Part shown: in pieces, positions 9,448 to 18,563 of the stretch
Layout: each line of letters starts with the position of its first letter
How positions within the stretch are numbered: position 1 is the stretch's first letter
DNA from: Chloracidobacterium thermophilum B
GTDB lineage: Bacteria; Acidobacteriota; Blastocatellia; Chloracidobacteriales; Chloracidobacteriaceae
DNA length: 64,000 nucleotides
NCBI RefSeq assembly: GCF_000226295.1
Contig: NC_016024.1
Span: 2,339,501-2,403,500 of the forward strand
Direction of reading: 5' to 3'
Notes under the pieces: model-generated
Database searches by the model: none
What the model was told of the DNA's origin: nothing
The model's input: only the letters and a program-made list of their open reading frames with translations
Program-made: the position numbers and the translations under genes

Positions 9448-10215
9448 TTATTCATCTCCCTCCTCAGCCACGGGAAAGGTGCTGACCAGATCGAGCAGGT
9501 CGGGACTCGACCGCGGCTCGCTTTCCCGAATCCAGGCGGCCAGTTGCAGACGCTGCTCACGATTGAGCTGATTGACAAGTCGCACAAGTTCCGCGCGTTG
9601 CTGCTTCAGGCGGGCATTGAGCAGGGCGTTTATCCGGGCTTCCAGCTCGGCGTCGCGCGCCTGTGGCTGGGTCGCCAACGCTTCTGCCACCAGGCGGGTC
9701 ACGGCCTGTTGGAACGCGGGGTCATCTGTGGCCGGTGAAGTTCCTGTCTGGCGTGGCATCAGGTCCGGCACAGTCGGCACGGCCGCCGGAGGCTGCGGCG
9801 TCCGGGCCAGTTCGGGGCCGGTCAACCAGCCGGTGGACAGCGATACCCCCTGGGGGCCAACGGTCAGCCGCAGGTTGGCCAGTGACAGTACGAGAACGAT
9901 GGCTGCCGCCCCGGTAGCCAGTCTGCCCCACATCGGGAGCAGGGCGAAAAACTCCCGCCACGCCTGCCACACCGTCGGACGGATGACGAGCTGTAACCGG
10001 GGCGCTACGGCATCCATTTCCCAGCTCTGGAGCGCCGTGCGTACGGTCTGCAAACCTTCGAGTTCAGCCCGGCAGACAGGACAGGTCTGCAAGTGACGCT
10101 CGAAGCTGGCTATTTCGGCGGGCGTGGCCTCGCCGTAGAGATACGCCACCAGGTCCGAACTGCGGTCACAGGCCATTGCGGATTTGTCCGTCGCGGGTTT
10201 GCGTGGTGTGGTCAT
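9448..10215 (-). CDS. Membrane anti-sigma factor with N-terminal zinc finger
   Basis: A 255-residue protein. The N-terminal part has the zinc-binding anti-sigma pattern His41-x3-Cys45-x2-Cys48 in HLQTCPVCRAELEG. A single transmembrane helix at about 98-115 (LATGAAAIVLVLSLANL) is followed by a periplasmic part that includes a long charged helix (about 175-230, rich in Arg, Glu, Gln and Leu), possibly a coiled-coil sensor. It starts 7 bp after the stop of the sigma factor gene, so the two are co-transcribed. It probably holds the sigma factor at the membrane until an envelope signal releases it. The signal and proteolysis route cannot be seen. Confidence 0.88.
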   Translation of the reverse strand: MTTPRKPATDKSAMACDRSSDLVAYLYGEATPAEIASFERHLQTCPVCRAELEGLQTVRTALQSWEMDAVAPRLQLVIRPTVWQAWREFFALLPMWGRLATGAAAIVLVLSLANLRLTVGPQGVSLSTGWLTGPELARTPQPPAAVPTVPDLMPRQTGTSPATDDPAFQQAVTRLVAEALATQPQARDAELEARINALLNARLKQQRAELVRLVNQLNREQRLQLAAWIRESEPRSSPDLLDLVSTFPVAEEGDE

Positions 10216-10222
10216 GACAGTG

Positions 10223-10798
10223 CTACTCCTTGCCGGGGGAGAACCCCAATCCTTCCAGTCGCCGGCGCAGCAGGGTCAGCCCCGTGTAAAGCCGGGTCTT
10301 GACGGTGCTGACCGGAATGCCGAGCACCTCGGCGATTTCGTGAAACTTCAGCCCTTCATATTCCTTCATCACGATGACCTGCCGCATCTCGGCTGGCAAA
10401 GCCGCCAGGGCACGGCGGACGAGTTGCGCCCGTTCATCCCGCAGCAGCCGCTCGTCGAGGGCATTGTCCGTATCCGGCGGATCAAACCCACGGGTTTCAG
10501 CCTGCTCCTCCAGCGACAGGCTTTCTGCCGGCTGGCGGCGCTGGCGCGAATGCCACGCATTGAGCGCAATCCGGTAGAGCCAGGACGAAAACTTCGCCTC
10601 TCCGCGAAAGGATTTGAGATGGCGGAAGGCCGCGAGAAAGGTCTCCTGACAGACATCGCGGGCGTCTTCGTCCGAACCGCTCAGGCGGTAGGCCAGGCTG
10701 AAAATCGGGCGTTCCCAGCGCCGTACCAGCACTTCAAAGGCATGATGTTCACCTTCCAGCGTACGCTCGACCAGTTCCAGGTCCGACGCTTCCACCAT
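10223..10798 (-). CDS. ECF-type RNA polymerase sigma factor (sigma-24 / RpoE family)
   Basis: A 191-residue sigma factor from ATG 10798, which has GGGAG 11 nt upstream; an in-frame ATG at 10837 would add 13 residues with a poorer site. Region 2 is clear ([20 protein letters not shown] and [19 protein letters not shown], which bind core and the -10 element). Region 4 follows near the C-terminus ([20 protein letters not shown] and [19 protein letters not shown], a helix-turn-helix reading the -35 element). It directs RNA polymerase to a stress or envelope regulon. It is co-transcribed with the zinc-finger anti-sigma gene; ECF factors often activate their own promoter. Confidence 0.93.
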   Translation of the reverse strand: MVEASDLELVERTLEGEHHAFEVLVRRWERPIFSLAYRLSGSDEDARDVCQETFLAAFRHLKSFRGEAKFSSWLYRIALNAWHSRQRRQPAESLSLEEQAETRGFDPPDTDNALDERLLRDERAQLVRRALAALPAEMRQVIVMKEYEGLKFHEIAEVLGIPVSTVKTRLYTGLTLLRRRLEGLGFSPGKE

Positions 10799-11208
10799 AG
10801 AGCCGTGTTCTCCCTGCCGGCCACGTTGGTTGGTCATCTCTTGCGCGCCATTCGCCGGCGCACGACATAAGACGCCACCGAGGGTCGCAAAGTCGGATTT
10901 TCAAGGCTGGATGTTCAAGGGCTGGCTTCCCTGCCGGGCGCGCGTCACGGCCGGGCTGCCCTGGACAGTGTGGCATTTTGGCCGCCATGGCTGCCACACG
11001 TCCGGCCAATTTGCCCCACAGCCCGGACAAACCAGCTCCGCAACCATCCGTAGCGGACAGACAAAGTATTGTTTTTGAATAACTTGGTCAGACAAACCGC
11101 CCCTTTCCCGGTATGGCACGCAAGTTGTTCCGGGAACAGTGTGGACAGCCGCCCGACGGGGCGGCATCCACAGTCAAACGCCATTTCACAGGAAGGAAGC
11201 GCAACACG
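10799..11208. other. Divergent intergenic region between sigma factor and small basic peptide
   Basis: About 400 bp with no gene that I can support; the short frames on both strands have no family features or ribosome sites. The stretch near 11055-11095 is locally AT-richer and is the best place for promoters of either gene. A 13-bp palindrome (11126-11138) is listed separately. Confidence 0.5.
11126..11138. promoter_or_regulatory. Palindrome TGTTCC-G-GGAACA, possible operator
   Basis: A perfect inverted repeat with 6-bp arms and a single central base, about 70 bp before the start of the small basic peptide gene. A binding site for a dimeric regulator is possible, but one copy gives no statistical weight and no cognate regulator is identified. 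Confidence 0.25.
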
Positions 11209-11412
11209 ATGAAGAAAGCAGCTCTTGCACTGTTCGTTGCCCTCGTCATGGGGGTCACGACCTTCGGCGTCATCGAGACGGCCTATGCCCAGGAACAGCC
11301 GACGGCCGACAGCGGCTCCGGCACCACGAAGACGATGAAGAAGAAACGCCGCCGCCGCCGCAAAAAGAAAGCCGAAACGCCCAGTGGCTTTGTGATGGCC
11401 AACCAGTTCTAA
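11209..11412 (+). CDS. Small secreted, very basic peptide (67 residues)
   Basis: Start ATG 11209 has AGGAAGG about 12 nt upstream; the longer frame to 11113 lacks a signal sequence at its own N-terminus. Residues 1-27 are a clear signal peptide (MKKAALALFVALVMG, cleaved after AYA). The 40-residue mature part has a Thr/Ser/Gly-rich stretch and then an uninterrupted run of 11 basic residues (KKKRRRRRKKK, 44-54), ending TPSGFVMANQF. It matches no family I can name. Such a peptide could bind nucleic acid, phospholipid or anionic polysaccharide outside the cell; this is inference. A strong terminator 45 bp downstream makes it monocistronic and suggests abundant expression. Confidence 0.8.
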   Translation: MKKAALALFVALVMGVTTFGVIETAYAQEQPTADSGSGTTKTMKKKRRRRRKKKAETPSGFVMANQF

Positions 11413-11456
11413 ACGCATCCGTCCGCAGGCAATGCGGAGACTTTGCGTCTCACTTT

Positions 11457-11492
11457 CGGGTATGGGAGCGGTGCTTCCCATACCCGTTTTTT
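11457..11492 (+). terminator. Strong Rho-independent terminator
   Basis: An 11-bp perfect stem (CGGGTATGGGA with TCCCATACCCG, 8-nt loop) is followed immediately by six T. It ends the transcript of the small basic peptide gene. Confidence 0.93.
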
Positions 11493-11561
11493 GTGCGTCA
11501 TTACCGCCGTTTTTCGGGCGTTGCCGTTGGGGGCAGGGGTTCTGCACTGCCCAGACAGGGC

Positions 11562-11589
11562 TTGTTTCTGAAGTTTTGCCAAGTAGTAT
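11562..11589 (+). promoter_or_regulatory. Possible promoter of pepA
   Basis: TTGTTT at 11562-11567 and TAGTAT at 11584-11589 are separated by 16 bp. Both match the housekeeping consensus only partly. Position is sensible: after the terminator and 53 bp before the pepA start, which has AAGGAG about 13 nt upstream. Confidence 0.35.
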
Positions 11590-11642
11590 AGAAGCTCACC
11601 ACAACCCAGGCATTCCCACACCCCAAGGAGTTCCTTTCCGGC

Positions 11643-13157
11643 ATGAACGTTGACATCTGGACGCGCGACGCGCGTACGTTGGCCACAGATGCGGTGGCCG
11701 TTTTTGTGTTCGAGGAAGAAACGCCGGCCAGCCCGGAACTGACGCCCTTTGACGCGGCTCTCCCAGGGCTGCTGCCCACGGTCTTTGGCATGGAGATGCG
11801 CGGCAAGGTCGGGGACATCGTTACCCTGCATGCGACCAGTGGCCTTGAAGCCAAACGCCTGATCCTCGTTGGCGCCGGAGCCAGGGAGAAGTTTGACTAC
11901 CGGGCGCTTCGCCAGCGCAGCGCCCAGGTTGCCCGGGTTGCCGCCAAAAAAGGCGTCACTTCCCTTGGCATCGTGTTGCGTGACCACCTCGACCCCATGC
12001 TGGCAGCCGCGGCCATCACGGATGGCGTCATCACCGGTCTCTATGACCCGGCCCTGTACCGGAAGCCAAAAGAAGACACCACGACGATCACTTCCCTGAC
12101 TCTGTGCCTGACGCCGGCCATGAGCGCGGCGGAAGCCACGGTTCGCCAGGGCGTGGACCGGGGCATCACGCTGGCCGAGGCCGTCAACTTTGCCCGTACG
12201 CTGGCGCAGGAACCCGGCAACAAGCTCACTCCGGCTGAAATGGCCCGGCGGGCGCAAGCCATGGCGGAACGTGAAGGGCTGGAATGCACGATTTTCGGGC
12301 GTGACCGGATGGCGGAGATGGGCATGGGGGCGCTGCTGGCCGTCGGACAGGGCAGCGCCCAGGAACCACAACTCATCCGGTTGAGTTACCGTCCGGCCGG
12401 AACCAACGGAGACCAGGGGCCGCGCCTCGCCGTCGTCGGCAAGGGTATTACCTTTGACACCGGCGGCATCTGCCTCAAGCCACGGGATGCGATGTGGGAA
12501 ATGAAGTACGACATGTCGGGCGGGGCGGCCGTCATCGGCGCCATGCAGGCCATTGCCCGCCTCAAGCCGCCGATGGCTGTGGATGGCTACGTTGCTGCTG
12601 CCGAAAACATGCCTTCATCCACATCTTACAAGCCCGGCGACGTGCTGCATTCCTACGATGGCAAAACCATCGAGGTCATTGACACGGATGCCGAGGGGCG
12701 GCTCGTTCTCTGTGACGCTCTGGCTTACGCCCGCAAGGACGGCGGCGCGACGCACATCCTCGATCTGGCCACCCTGACCGGTGCCGTCATGGTGGCACTC
12801 GGTCAGGAACGCGCCGGGCTGATGGGGACGGACTCCGCGTTCATCGAAAGTGTCAAGCAGGCGGCGGCGGCGGCCGGTGAAAAGGTCTGGCCGTTGCCCC
12901 TGGACGAGGAATACGGCGAGCTGATGAAAAGCGACATTGCCGACATCAAGAACCTGGGCAACCGGTATGCCGGCTCGATTACAGCCGCCTGGTTTCTGCG
13001 GGAGTTCGTCGAAGACGTGCCGTGGGTCCATCTGGACATTGCCGGCGTGGCCTGGCTCGATAGCGACAAGCCGGACATGGCAAAAGGACCGACAGGCTTT
13101 GGCGTCCGTACCGTTGTGCAACTTGCCGAACAGATGGCCGCCGCGCAGGTGAACTAG
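11643..13157 (+). CDS. pepA: Cytosolic leucyl aminopeptidase (M17)
   Basis: Removes N-terminal residues from peptides in the cytoplasm using two metal ions. The 504 residues give the full M17 length: an N-terminal macro-like domain (1-170) and a C-terminal catalytic domain. Metal and catalytic blocks are intact: VGKGITFDTGGICLKP (Lys and Asp ligands), EMKYDMSGGAAVIGAM, and the family signature DTDAEGRLVLCDAL (NTDAEGRL in most members, with D replacing N). SAGSITAAWFL has the usual late block form, here YAGSITAAWFLREF. Some M17 proteins also bind DNA as regulators; nothing here shows that. It is separated by 52 bp from the RNA methyltransferase gene on the same strand. Confidence 0.95.
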   Translation: MNVDIWTRDARTLATDAVAVFVFEEETPASPELTPFDAALPGLLPTVFGMEMRGKVGDIVTLHATSGLEAKRLILVGAGAREKFDYRALRQRSAQVARVAAKKGVTSLGIVLRDHLDPMLAAAAITDGVITGLYDPALYRKPKEDTTTITSLTLCLTPAMSAAEATVRQGVDRGITLAEAVNFARTLAQEPGNKLTPAEMARRAQAMAEREGLECTIFGRDRMAEMGMGALLAVGQGSAQEPQLIRLSYRPAGTNGDQGPRLAVVGKGITFDTGGICLKPRDAMWEMKYDMSGGAAVIGAMQAIARLKPPMAVDGYVAAAENMPSSTSYKPGDVLHSYDGKTIEVIDTDAEGRLVLCDALAYARKDGGATHILDLATLTGAVMVALGQERAGLMGTDSAFIESVKQAAAAAGEKVWPLPLDEEYGELMKSDIADIKNLGNRYAGSITAAWFLREFVEDVPWVHLDIAGVAWLDSDKPDMAKGPTGFGVRTVVQLAEQMAAAQVN

Positions 13158-13209
13158 AAACAGGGCGCTCTCACGCGACACCCCGTGGTCGTCAGGAAGG
13201 GGGCGCCCG

Positions 13210-14403
13210 ATGGACGACTCCCTCGAACTCTGGATTGAACGTCTCGTCGCCGGCGGCGAAGGGCTGGCCCACCTGCCCGATGGGCGTGCCGTCTTTATTC
13301 CGCAGACAGCGCCGGGTGAACTCGTGCGCGTTCGCCTGGTTGAAGAAAGACCCACCTTTGCGCGCGGCCGCCTGCTGGAAGTACTCCAGCCTTCGCCGGT
13401 GCGGCGTGCCGCGCCCTGTCCACACTATGGCACGTGCGGCGGCTGTCAGTTGCAACACGTCCAATATGCCGCCCAGGTCGAGGCCAAGCAGGCGTTCATC
13501 CGCGAGGCGCTGCTGCGCCTGGGACAAATTGCCTGGGACGGGCCCGTCCCGATGCGAACCGGCCCCGAATGGGGCTACCGCAGCCGCGTCCAGTTCAAGC
13601 TGGCCGCCGATGGTCGGCGGTTGCGGGTTGGGTTCTATGCGAGTGGCACCAATGACCTGTGTGACATCGAGACCTGTCCGCTGCTGGCGCCGCCGCTGGC
13701 CCGGCTTCCGGCTGTCCTGCGACAACAGGCACCGTCCTCTCTGGCTGGCAAAACCCTGGACATTGCCCTTGGGGATGACGATGGGCTGTCTGCCTTCCCG
13801 GCTTTTGCTGACCTTCCCGGTCGCCCTGTTACCCGCCGCATCGGGCATTTCGTCTATACCTACGACGCACGCTGTTTTTTTCAGGTCAACCGGGAACTCG
13901 TGGCGGCGCTTGTCGCTGAAGTCGTGCCGGACGACCTGCCTTTCGGCGGGTTGGCTCTCGATCTCTATGCCGGCGTGGGCTTGTTCACCCTGCCGCTGGC
14001 GCGGAAGTTCCGGCAGGTGCTGGCCATTGAAGCCTCTCCGAATGCCGTGGCCTTTGCCCGCGAAAACATCCGGCACAACCAACTGACCAACGCCCAGGTC
14101 GTCGCCGAAGACTGCGCCCGGTGGATGCAGATGCGGGCGGCTGCCTTTACCGACCGGGTGGACTGGCTTGTGGCGGACCCGCCGCGTGCCGGTCTCGATA
14201 GCGCCGTCCGCACGGGGTTGGTGACAATTCGCCCCCGGCAGATTGTCTATGTCTCGTGTCATCCGGCGACCCTGGCGCGCGACCTGAAAGTGCTGCTGGC
14301 GCACGGTTATCGCCTGACGAAGCTCGTCGGACTGGACCTGTTTCCCCAGACGGCCCACGTTGAAGTCGTGGCGCAGCTTGTACGGGGCGATGCCGGCAAC
14401 TGA
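13210..14403 (+). CDS. RNA 5-methyluridine methyltransferase, RlmD/TrmA family with 4Fe-4S motif
   Basis: SAM-dependent uracil-C5 methyltransferase acting on 23S rRNA or tRNA. The 397 residues start with a TRAM-like beta-barrel RNA-binding region (1-60, LVAGGEGLAHLPDGRAVFI). The iron-sulphur cysteines are CPHYGTCGGC plus a fourth in IETCPLL. The Rossmann SAM site is LDLYAGVGLFTLPLA, the motif VADPPRAGLD follows, and the catalytic cysteine lies in YVSCHPATLARDL. The order is that of RlmD/RlmCD enzymes; the target uridine cannot be told from sequence. ATG 13210 follows GGAAGGGGG closely. It may be co-transcribed with pepA. It is followed by a promoter-bearing gap before rsmH. Confidence 0.9.
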   Translation: MDDSLELWIERLVAGGEGLAHLPDGRAVFIPQTAPGELVRVRLVEERPTFARGRLLEVLQPSPVRRAAPCPHYGTCGGCQLQHVQYAAQVEAKQAFIREALLRLGQIAWDGPVPMRTGPEWGYRSRVQFKLAADGRRLRVGFYASGTNDLCDIETCPLLAPPLARLPAVLRQQAPSSLAGKTLDIALGDDDGLSAFPAFADLPGRPVTRRIGHFVYTYDARCFFQVNRELVAALVAEVVPDDLPFGGLALDLYAGVGLFTLPLARKFRQVLAIEASPNAVAFARENIRHNQLTNAQVVAEDCARWMQMRAAAFTDRVDWLVADPPRAGLDSAVRTGLVTIRPRQIVYVSCHPATLARDLKVLLAHGYRLTKLVGLDLFPQTAHVEVVAQLVRGDAGN

Positions 14404-14501
14404 CGCCGCCCACGCACCGGAACATCAGGTAAAACCTTTTCTTCCAGCAACTAAACCTTTCCAGAAAGGCCGGTTGTTCCCGAAAAAAGCCTTCTTCCGG
14501 C

Positions 14502-14530
14502 TTGACCCCCGGCCGGAGGCTGCCTACTAT
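14502..14530 (+). promoter_or_regulatory. Sigma-70-type promoter of the rsmH-ftsL-PBP operon
   Basis: TTGACC (14502-14507) and TACTAT (14525-14530) are spaced by exactly 17 bp. Both hexamers match the consensus at 4-5 of 6 positions. Transcription would begin near 14537, which favours ATG 14563 over the upstream GTG 14545 as rsmH start. Confidence 0.65.
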
Positions 14531-14562
14531 CCCGCTCTGGCAAGGTGATTCTGAAGTCGCTC

Positions 14563-15507
<945 letters not shown>

Positions 15508-15579
15508 CGTGGCAGCCGCGCGCCCGTGCCAAGAACGAACTCAGGGGGGACATCTCAACGACATGGTGGAGAGGCTGGT

Positions 15580-15918
15580 ATGTCTCGCTATCGCTATGTT
15601 TCCCCGGTTGCCAACCGGCCGCGCCGCCCCTCTCTCGACTGGCGGCTGTTTTTCCGGTGGTCAACGGTAGGGATCATCGGGCTGGTGCTGGCCGCAGGTT
15701 TTGGCTTCGCGGCCTGGCAGCAGTTGGAAGCCCTGCGCCTGAGTTACGAAACCGACCAGTTACGCAAACAACTCGACGAACTGACCCGTGAACGGCAACG
15801 GCTCGAAATTGAGCGGCAGCGTAAGCTTTCGCCGTTGCTGCTCAGCGGCACCACCCGCGCCCACAACTTTTCCCCGCCACGGCCAAGCCAGACCGTCCGC
15901 GTGGAGGTGCGTCGCTGA
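15580..15918 (+). CDS. FtsL-like small division protein
   Basis: A 112-residue single-span protein. ATG 15580 has GGAGAGG 6 nt upstream. A basic cytoplasmic segment (1-25, Arg- and Pro-rich) precedes a transmembrane helix at about 29-50 (STVGIIGLVLAAGFGFAAW), then a short coiled coil (about 55-90, LRKQLDELTRERQRLEIERQ). This layout and the place between rsmH and a PBP are those of FtsL, which with FtsB and FtsQ activates septal wall synthesis. The sequence is too divergent to assign by motif alone, so the call rests on topology and position. Its TGA overlaps the ATG of the next gene by one base, which implies translational coupling. Confidence 0.75.
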   Translation: MSRYRYVSPVANRPRRPSLDWRLFFRWSTVGIIGLVLAAGFGFAAWQQLEALRLSYETDQLRKQLDELTRERQRLEIERQRKLSPLLLSGTTRAHNFSPPRPSQTVRVEVRR

Positions 15919-18050
15919 TGCCTGCCGGACGGGCGCTGACCACACGCATTGCCGCGCCAATCCGCAACGCCCCAACGCCCATGACGCGCCGGCGGCGGGT
16001 TTCGGCCGCCGACCGCCCGGCAGTGACGGTGGACTGGAGACTGGTCACCATCGGCGGGCTGCTCGGCCTCTGGATGCTCATTGTCATCGGGCGACTCGTC
16101 CAGCTCCAGGTCTATCAGGCCGCAACGCTGCGTGAAAAAGCCGAGCAGCAGCAGCAAAAAACCTTCAGGACAACGCCGGCGCGCGGCACCATTCTCGACC
16201 GCCAGGGCCGTGAACTCGCGACGAGCCTCAAGGTCGCTTCGGTGTATGTGGCCCCGCAGAATATCCGTCCCGAAGAAGACCGGCGGAAACTGGCGGCCAC
16301 GCTGGCAGCCGTTCTGGGGCTGGATGCGGACAAGGTGCTGGAAAAGCTCACCAGCAAGCGGCCCTTCGTGGCTCTGAAGCGCAAAGTCAGCCCGGAAGAG
16401 GAAAAGGCCATCCAGAATCTGGGGCTGCCGGGCGTTGAACTCGTGACCGAAATGCAGCGCCATTACCCCCAGGGACTGGTCGGCGCATCGGTCATCGGTT
16501 TTGTCGGCCTCAGCGAGGATGAAGTGGAAGAACGCGGCAAAGCCGGCGTCGAACGGGCGTTCGAGCAGCATCTTCTGGGCCGTCCCGGACGGGTCATCGT
16601 CGAACAGGACGCGCGCCGCAAGGTGTTCAACGTCCTCGAAACCGCCCCCGAAGTCGGGCAAAGCCTCATCCTGACGCTCGATGCGCAGATACAGTTTGAA
16701 GTTGAACGTATCCTGACCGAAGCCCTCCGGGAACAGGGGGGCAAAGGGGGGGCGATTGCCGTTCTCGAACCGGCGACGGGTGAAGTCCTGGCGCTGGCTT
16801 CTTCCTTCGGCGACCCGCTCCACGAACCACCCCGAGACGCCGAGGCGCTGCTGCGCCGGTATCGCAACCGGGCCGTGATGGACCACTACGAACCCGGCTC
16901 GGTCTTCAAAATCGTCACCTACGCCGGCGCCTTCGAGGAAAAGCTCCTGACGCGCCAGCAAAAGATTGACTGCCAAGGCGGGTCCATCCAGATGAACGGC
17001 CACACCATTCTCGACGGCGGGCGCTACGGGGCGCTGACGGCCGAAGAAGCCTTTGCGAAATCCTCGAACGTGGCTGCCATCAAAACCGGCCTCCGGCTGG
17101 GACGCGACCGGCTGCTGCGCTACGTCGAACGGTTTGGCTTCGGGCAGCCAACCGAGGTTGGTCTGGCCGGAGAAACGCCGGGCGGGGTCGGCCAGTTGAG
17201 CGATGCCCTGCTGGGCGCGGTGCCTATGGGCTACAGCGTCAATGTGACGCCGCTTCAGTTGTGCGCCGCCGCGGCCACAATTGCCAATGGAGGCGTCTGG
17301 GTTCAGCCCCATGTGGCCCGGCGTATCGTCTCGACCACCGGGGATGTGCTGCTCGACATCAAGCCGCGTACCCGCCGCGTGGTCAGCCGCGAAACCGCCC
17401 GTGAGATGACCGAGTTGATGCGGGCCGTAGTTGAACGTGGCACAGGCAAACGGGCCTCCGTGCGTGGTTACACAACCGCCGGCAAAACGGGGACGACCAA
17501 AAAGGTCGAGCGCGGACGCTACTCCGAAACGCGCTACGTGGCCTCGTTCGTCGGCTTTGCGCCGGCAACCCGCCCGGCGCTGGCGATTGCCGTCATGATC
17601 GATGAGCCACCCTACGGACGCCACCACGGCGGGGATGCTGCCGCCCCGATCTTTGCCCGCGTCGTGGAAACCCTGTTGCCGCTGCTCAAGATACCACCCG
17701 ACACTTCACCGGAGATTGACCCGGCCTGGGCCGCCGGAGCGCCCATTCCCACCGAAGCCACCCCCGACGGCGAGGTGGCAGACCGCCCGGCGCCGCTACG
17801 ACTCCCCACGACACAGGCAACGGTTCTGGCTGCGCCCCCGAACCCGGAAACGACTTCAGTCGTCACGGTCGGCGACGCCCGGCGGATGCCCGACCTGCGC
17901 GGACTCAGCCTGCGGGCGGCCCTGACGGCCTGCGCCAAGGTTGGTGTCCGGCTGGAAGCGACCGGATTCGGCACGGTACGGACACAATCCGTCCCTCCCG
18001 GCACCCTGATCACCGAAGGCATGGCGTGTCAGGCCACACTTGATCACTAG
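15918..18050 (+). CDS. Peptidoglycan D,D-transpeptidase (PBP2/FtsI family) with C-terminal PASTA domain
   Basis: Class B penicillin-binding protein of 710 residues that cross-links septal peptidoglycan. A transmembrane helix lies at about 37-60, then a PBP-dimerisation domain (about 75-240). The transpeptidase domain has the three active-site motifs: SxxK in PGSVFKIV, SxN in AKSSNVAAIK, and KTG in TAGKTGTTKK. A proline-rich linker precedes one PASTA repeat at the C-terminus (MPDLRGLSLRAALTACAKVG). PASTA on FtsI-like proteins is known from Gram-positive and several other phyla. The gene starts in the TGATG overlap with the FtsL-like gene. The rest of a dcw cluster (mur genes, ftsW) does not follow; the next gene is convergent. 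Confidence 0.93.
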   Translation: MPAGRALTTRIAAPIRNAPTPMTRRRRVSAADRPAVTVDWRLVTIGGLLGLWMLIVIGRLVQLQVYQAATLREKAEQQQQKTFRTTPARGTILDRQGRELATSLKVASVYVAPQNIRPEEDRRKLAATLAAVLGLDADKVLEKLTSKRPFVALKRKVSPEEEKAIQNLGLPGVELVTEMQRHYPQGLVGASVIGFVGLSEDEVEERGKAGVERAFEQHLLGRPGRVIVEQDARRKVFNVLETAPEVGQSLILTLDAQIQFEVERILTEALREQGGKGGAIAVLEPATGEVLALASSFGDPLHEPPRDAEALLRRYRNRAVMDHYEPGSVFKIVTYAGAFEEKLLTRQQKIDCQGGSIQMNGHTILDGGRYGALTAEEAFAKSSNVAAIKTGLRLGRDRLLRYVERFGFGQPTEVGLAGETPGGVGQLSDALLGAVPMGYSVNVTPLQLCAAAATIANGGVWVQPHVARRIVSTTGDVLLDIKPRTRRVVSRETAREMTELMRAVVERGTGKRASVRGYTTAGKTGTTKKVERGRYSETRYVASFVGFAPATRPALAIAVMIDEPPYGRHHGGDAAAPIFARVVETLLPLLKIPPDTSPEIDPAWAAGAPIPTEATPDGEVADRPAPLRLPTTQATVLAAPPNPETTSVVTVGDARRMPDLRGLSLRAALTACAKVGVRLEATGFGTVRTQSVPPGTLITEGMACQATLDH

Positions 18051-18113
18051 GCGTTTTTGTCGGCAACGCGCCGCAACCGCACCCGCGCAACCGCACCCGG
18101 ATGTGTCGCAGGT

Positions 18114-18539
18114 TCAGTCTGCTTTGGAAAACCTGGAAAGCTGGGCATCGAGCGACCACGCGCCCGCGCCTGAAAACAGCAACGACAGCGCGCCCAGCAT
18201 CAGCACGAGCGGATATTCCTGCTTGTTGAAGCCATCGTTGGCATGGGCGATGAAAGCAGCGACACCCATCGTCAAAGCCACAAACACGGCGGCCCAGCGC
18301 GTCGCCAGACCAAGCACGAGGGCCAATCCACCCAAAAACTCGGCGGCAATGGCCGCCCAGCCGAAGACCGTCGGCAGCGGAAATCCCAACTTCCCGACAA
18401 AACCGATGAACCGGCCCGGATCGCCAAAGAGCTTTTGCGAACCGTGAATGACCATCGCACCGCCAACAGCCAGACGCAGCAGAAAGGGGCCGCCAGCCGA
18501 GAGCCGGTCAAGCCACGGCAGCCAGAGCAGGTTTTTCAC
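18114..18539 (-). CDS. DoxX family integral membrane protein
   Basis: A 141-residue protein with four predicted membrane helices. The DoxX features are visible: LLRLAVGGAMVIHGSQKLFG in the first third and AAEFLGGLALVLGLATRWAA in the middle. It starts with GTG at 18539, with GGAGAG about 5 nt upstream. DoxX proteins are small membrane proteins linked in different bacteria with thiosulphate oxidation, redox homeostasis or unknown roles; no specific partner can be inferred here. It follows the SMP-30-like gene by 24 bp and is probably the last gene of the dxr operon. Confidence 0.82.
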   Translation of the reverse strand: MKNLLWLPWLDRLSAGGPFLLRLAVGGAMVIHGSQKLFGDPGRFIGFVGKLGFPLPTVFGWAAIAAEFLGGLALVLGLATRWAAVFVALTMGVAAFIAHANDGFNKQEYPLVLMLGALSLLFSGAGAWSLDAQLSRFSKAD

Positions 18540-18563
18540 GTTATCTCTCCATCCGGTTGGAAT

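Noticed and set aside
15744-17627. Minus-strand open frame of 627 codons
   Set aside because: Shadow of the PBP gene; composition is odd, rich in Arg, Gly and His, with no recognised domain.
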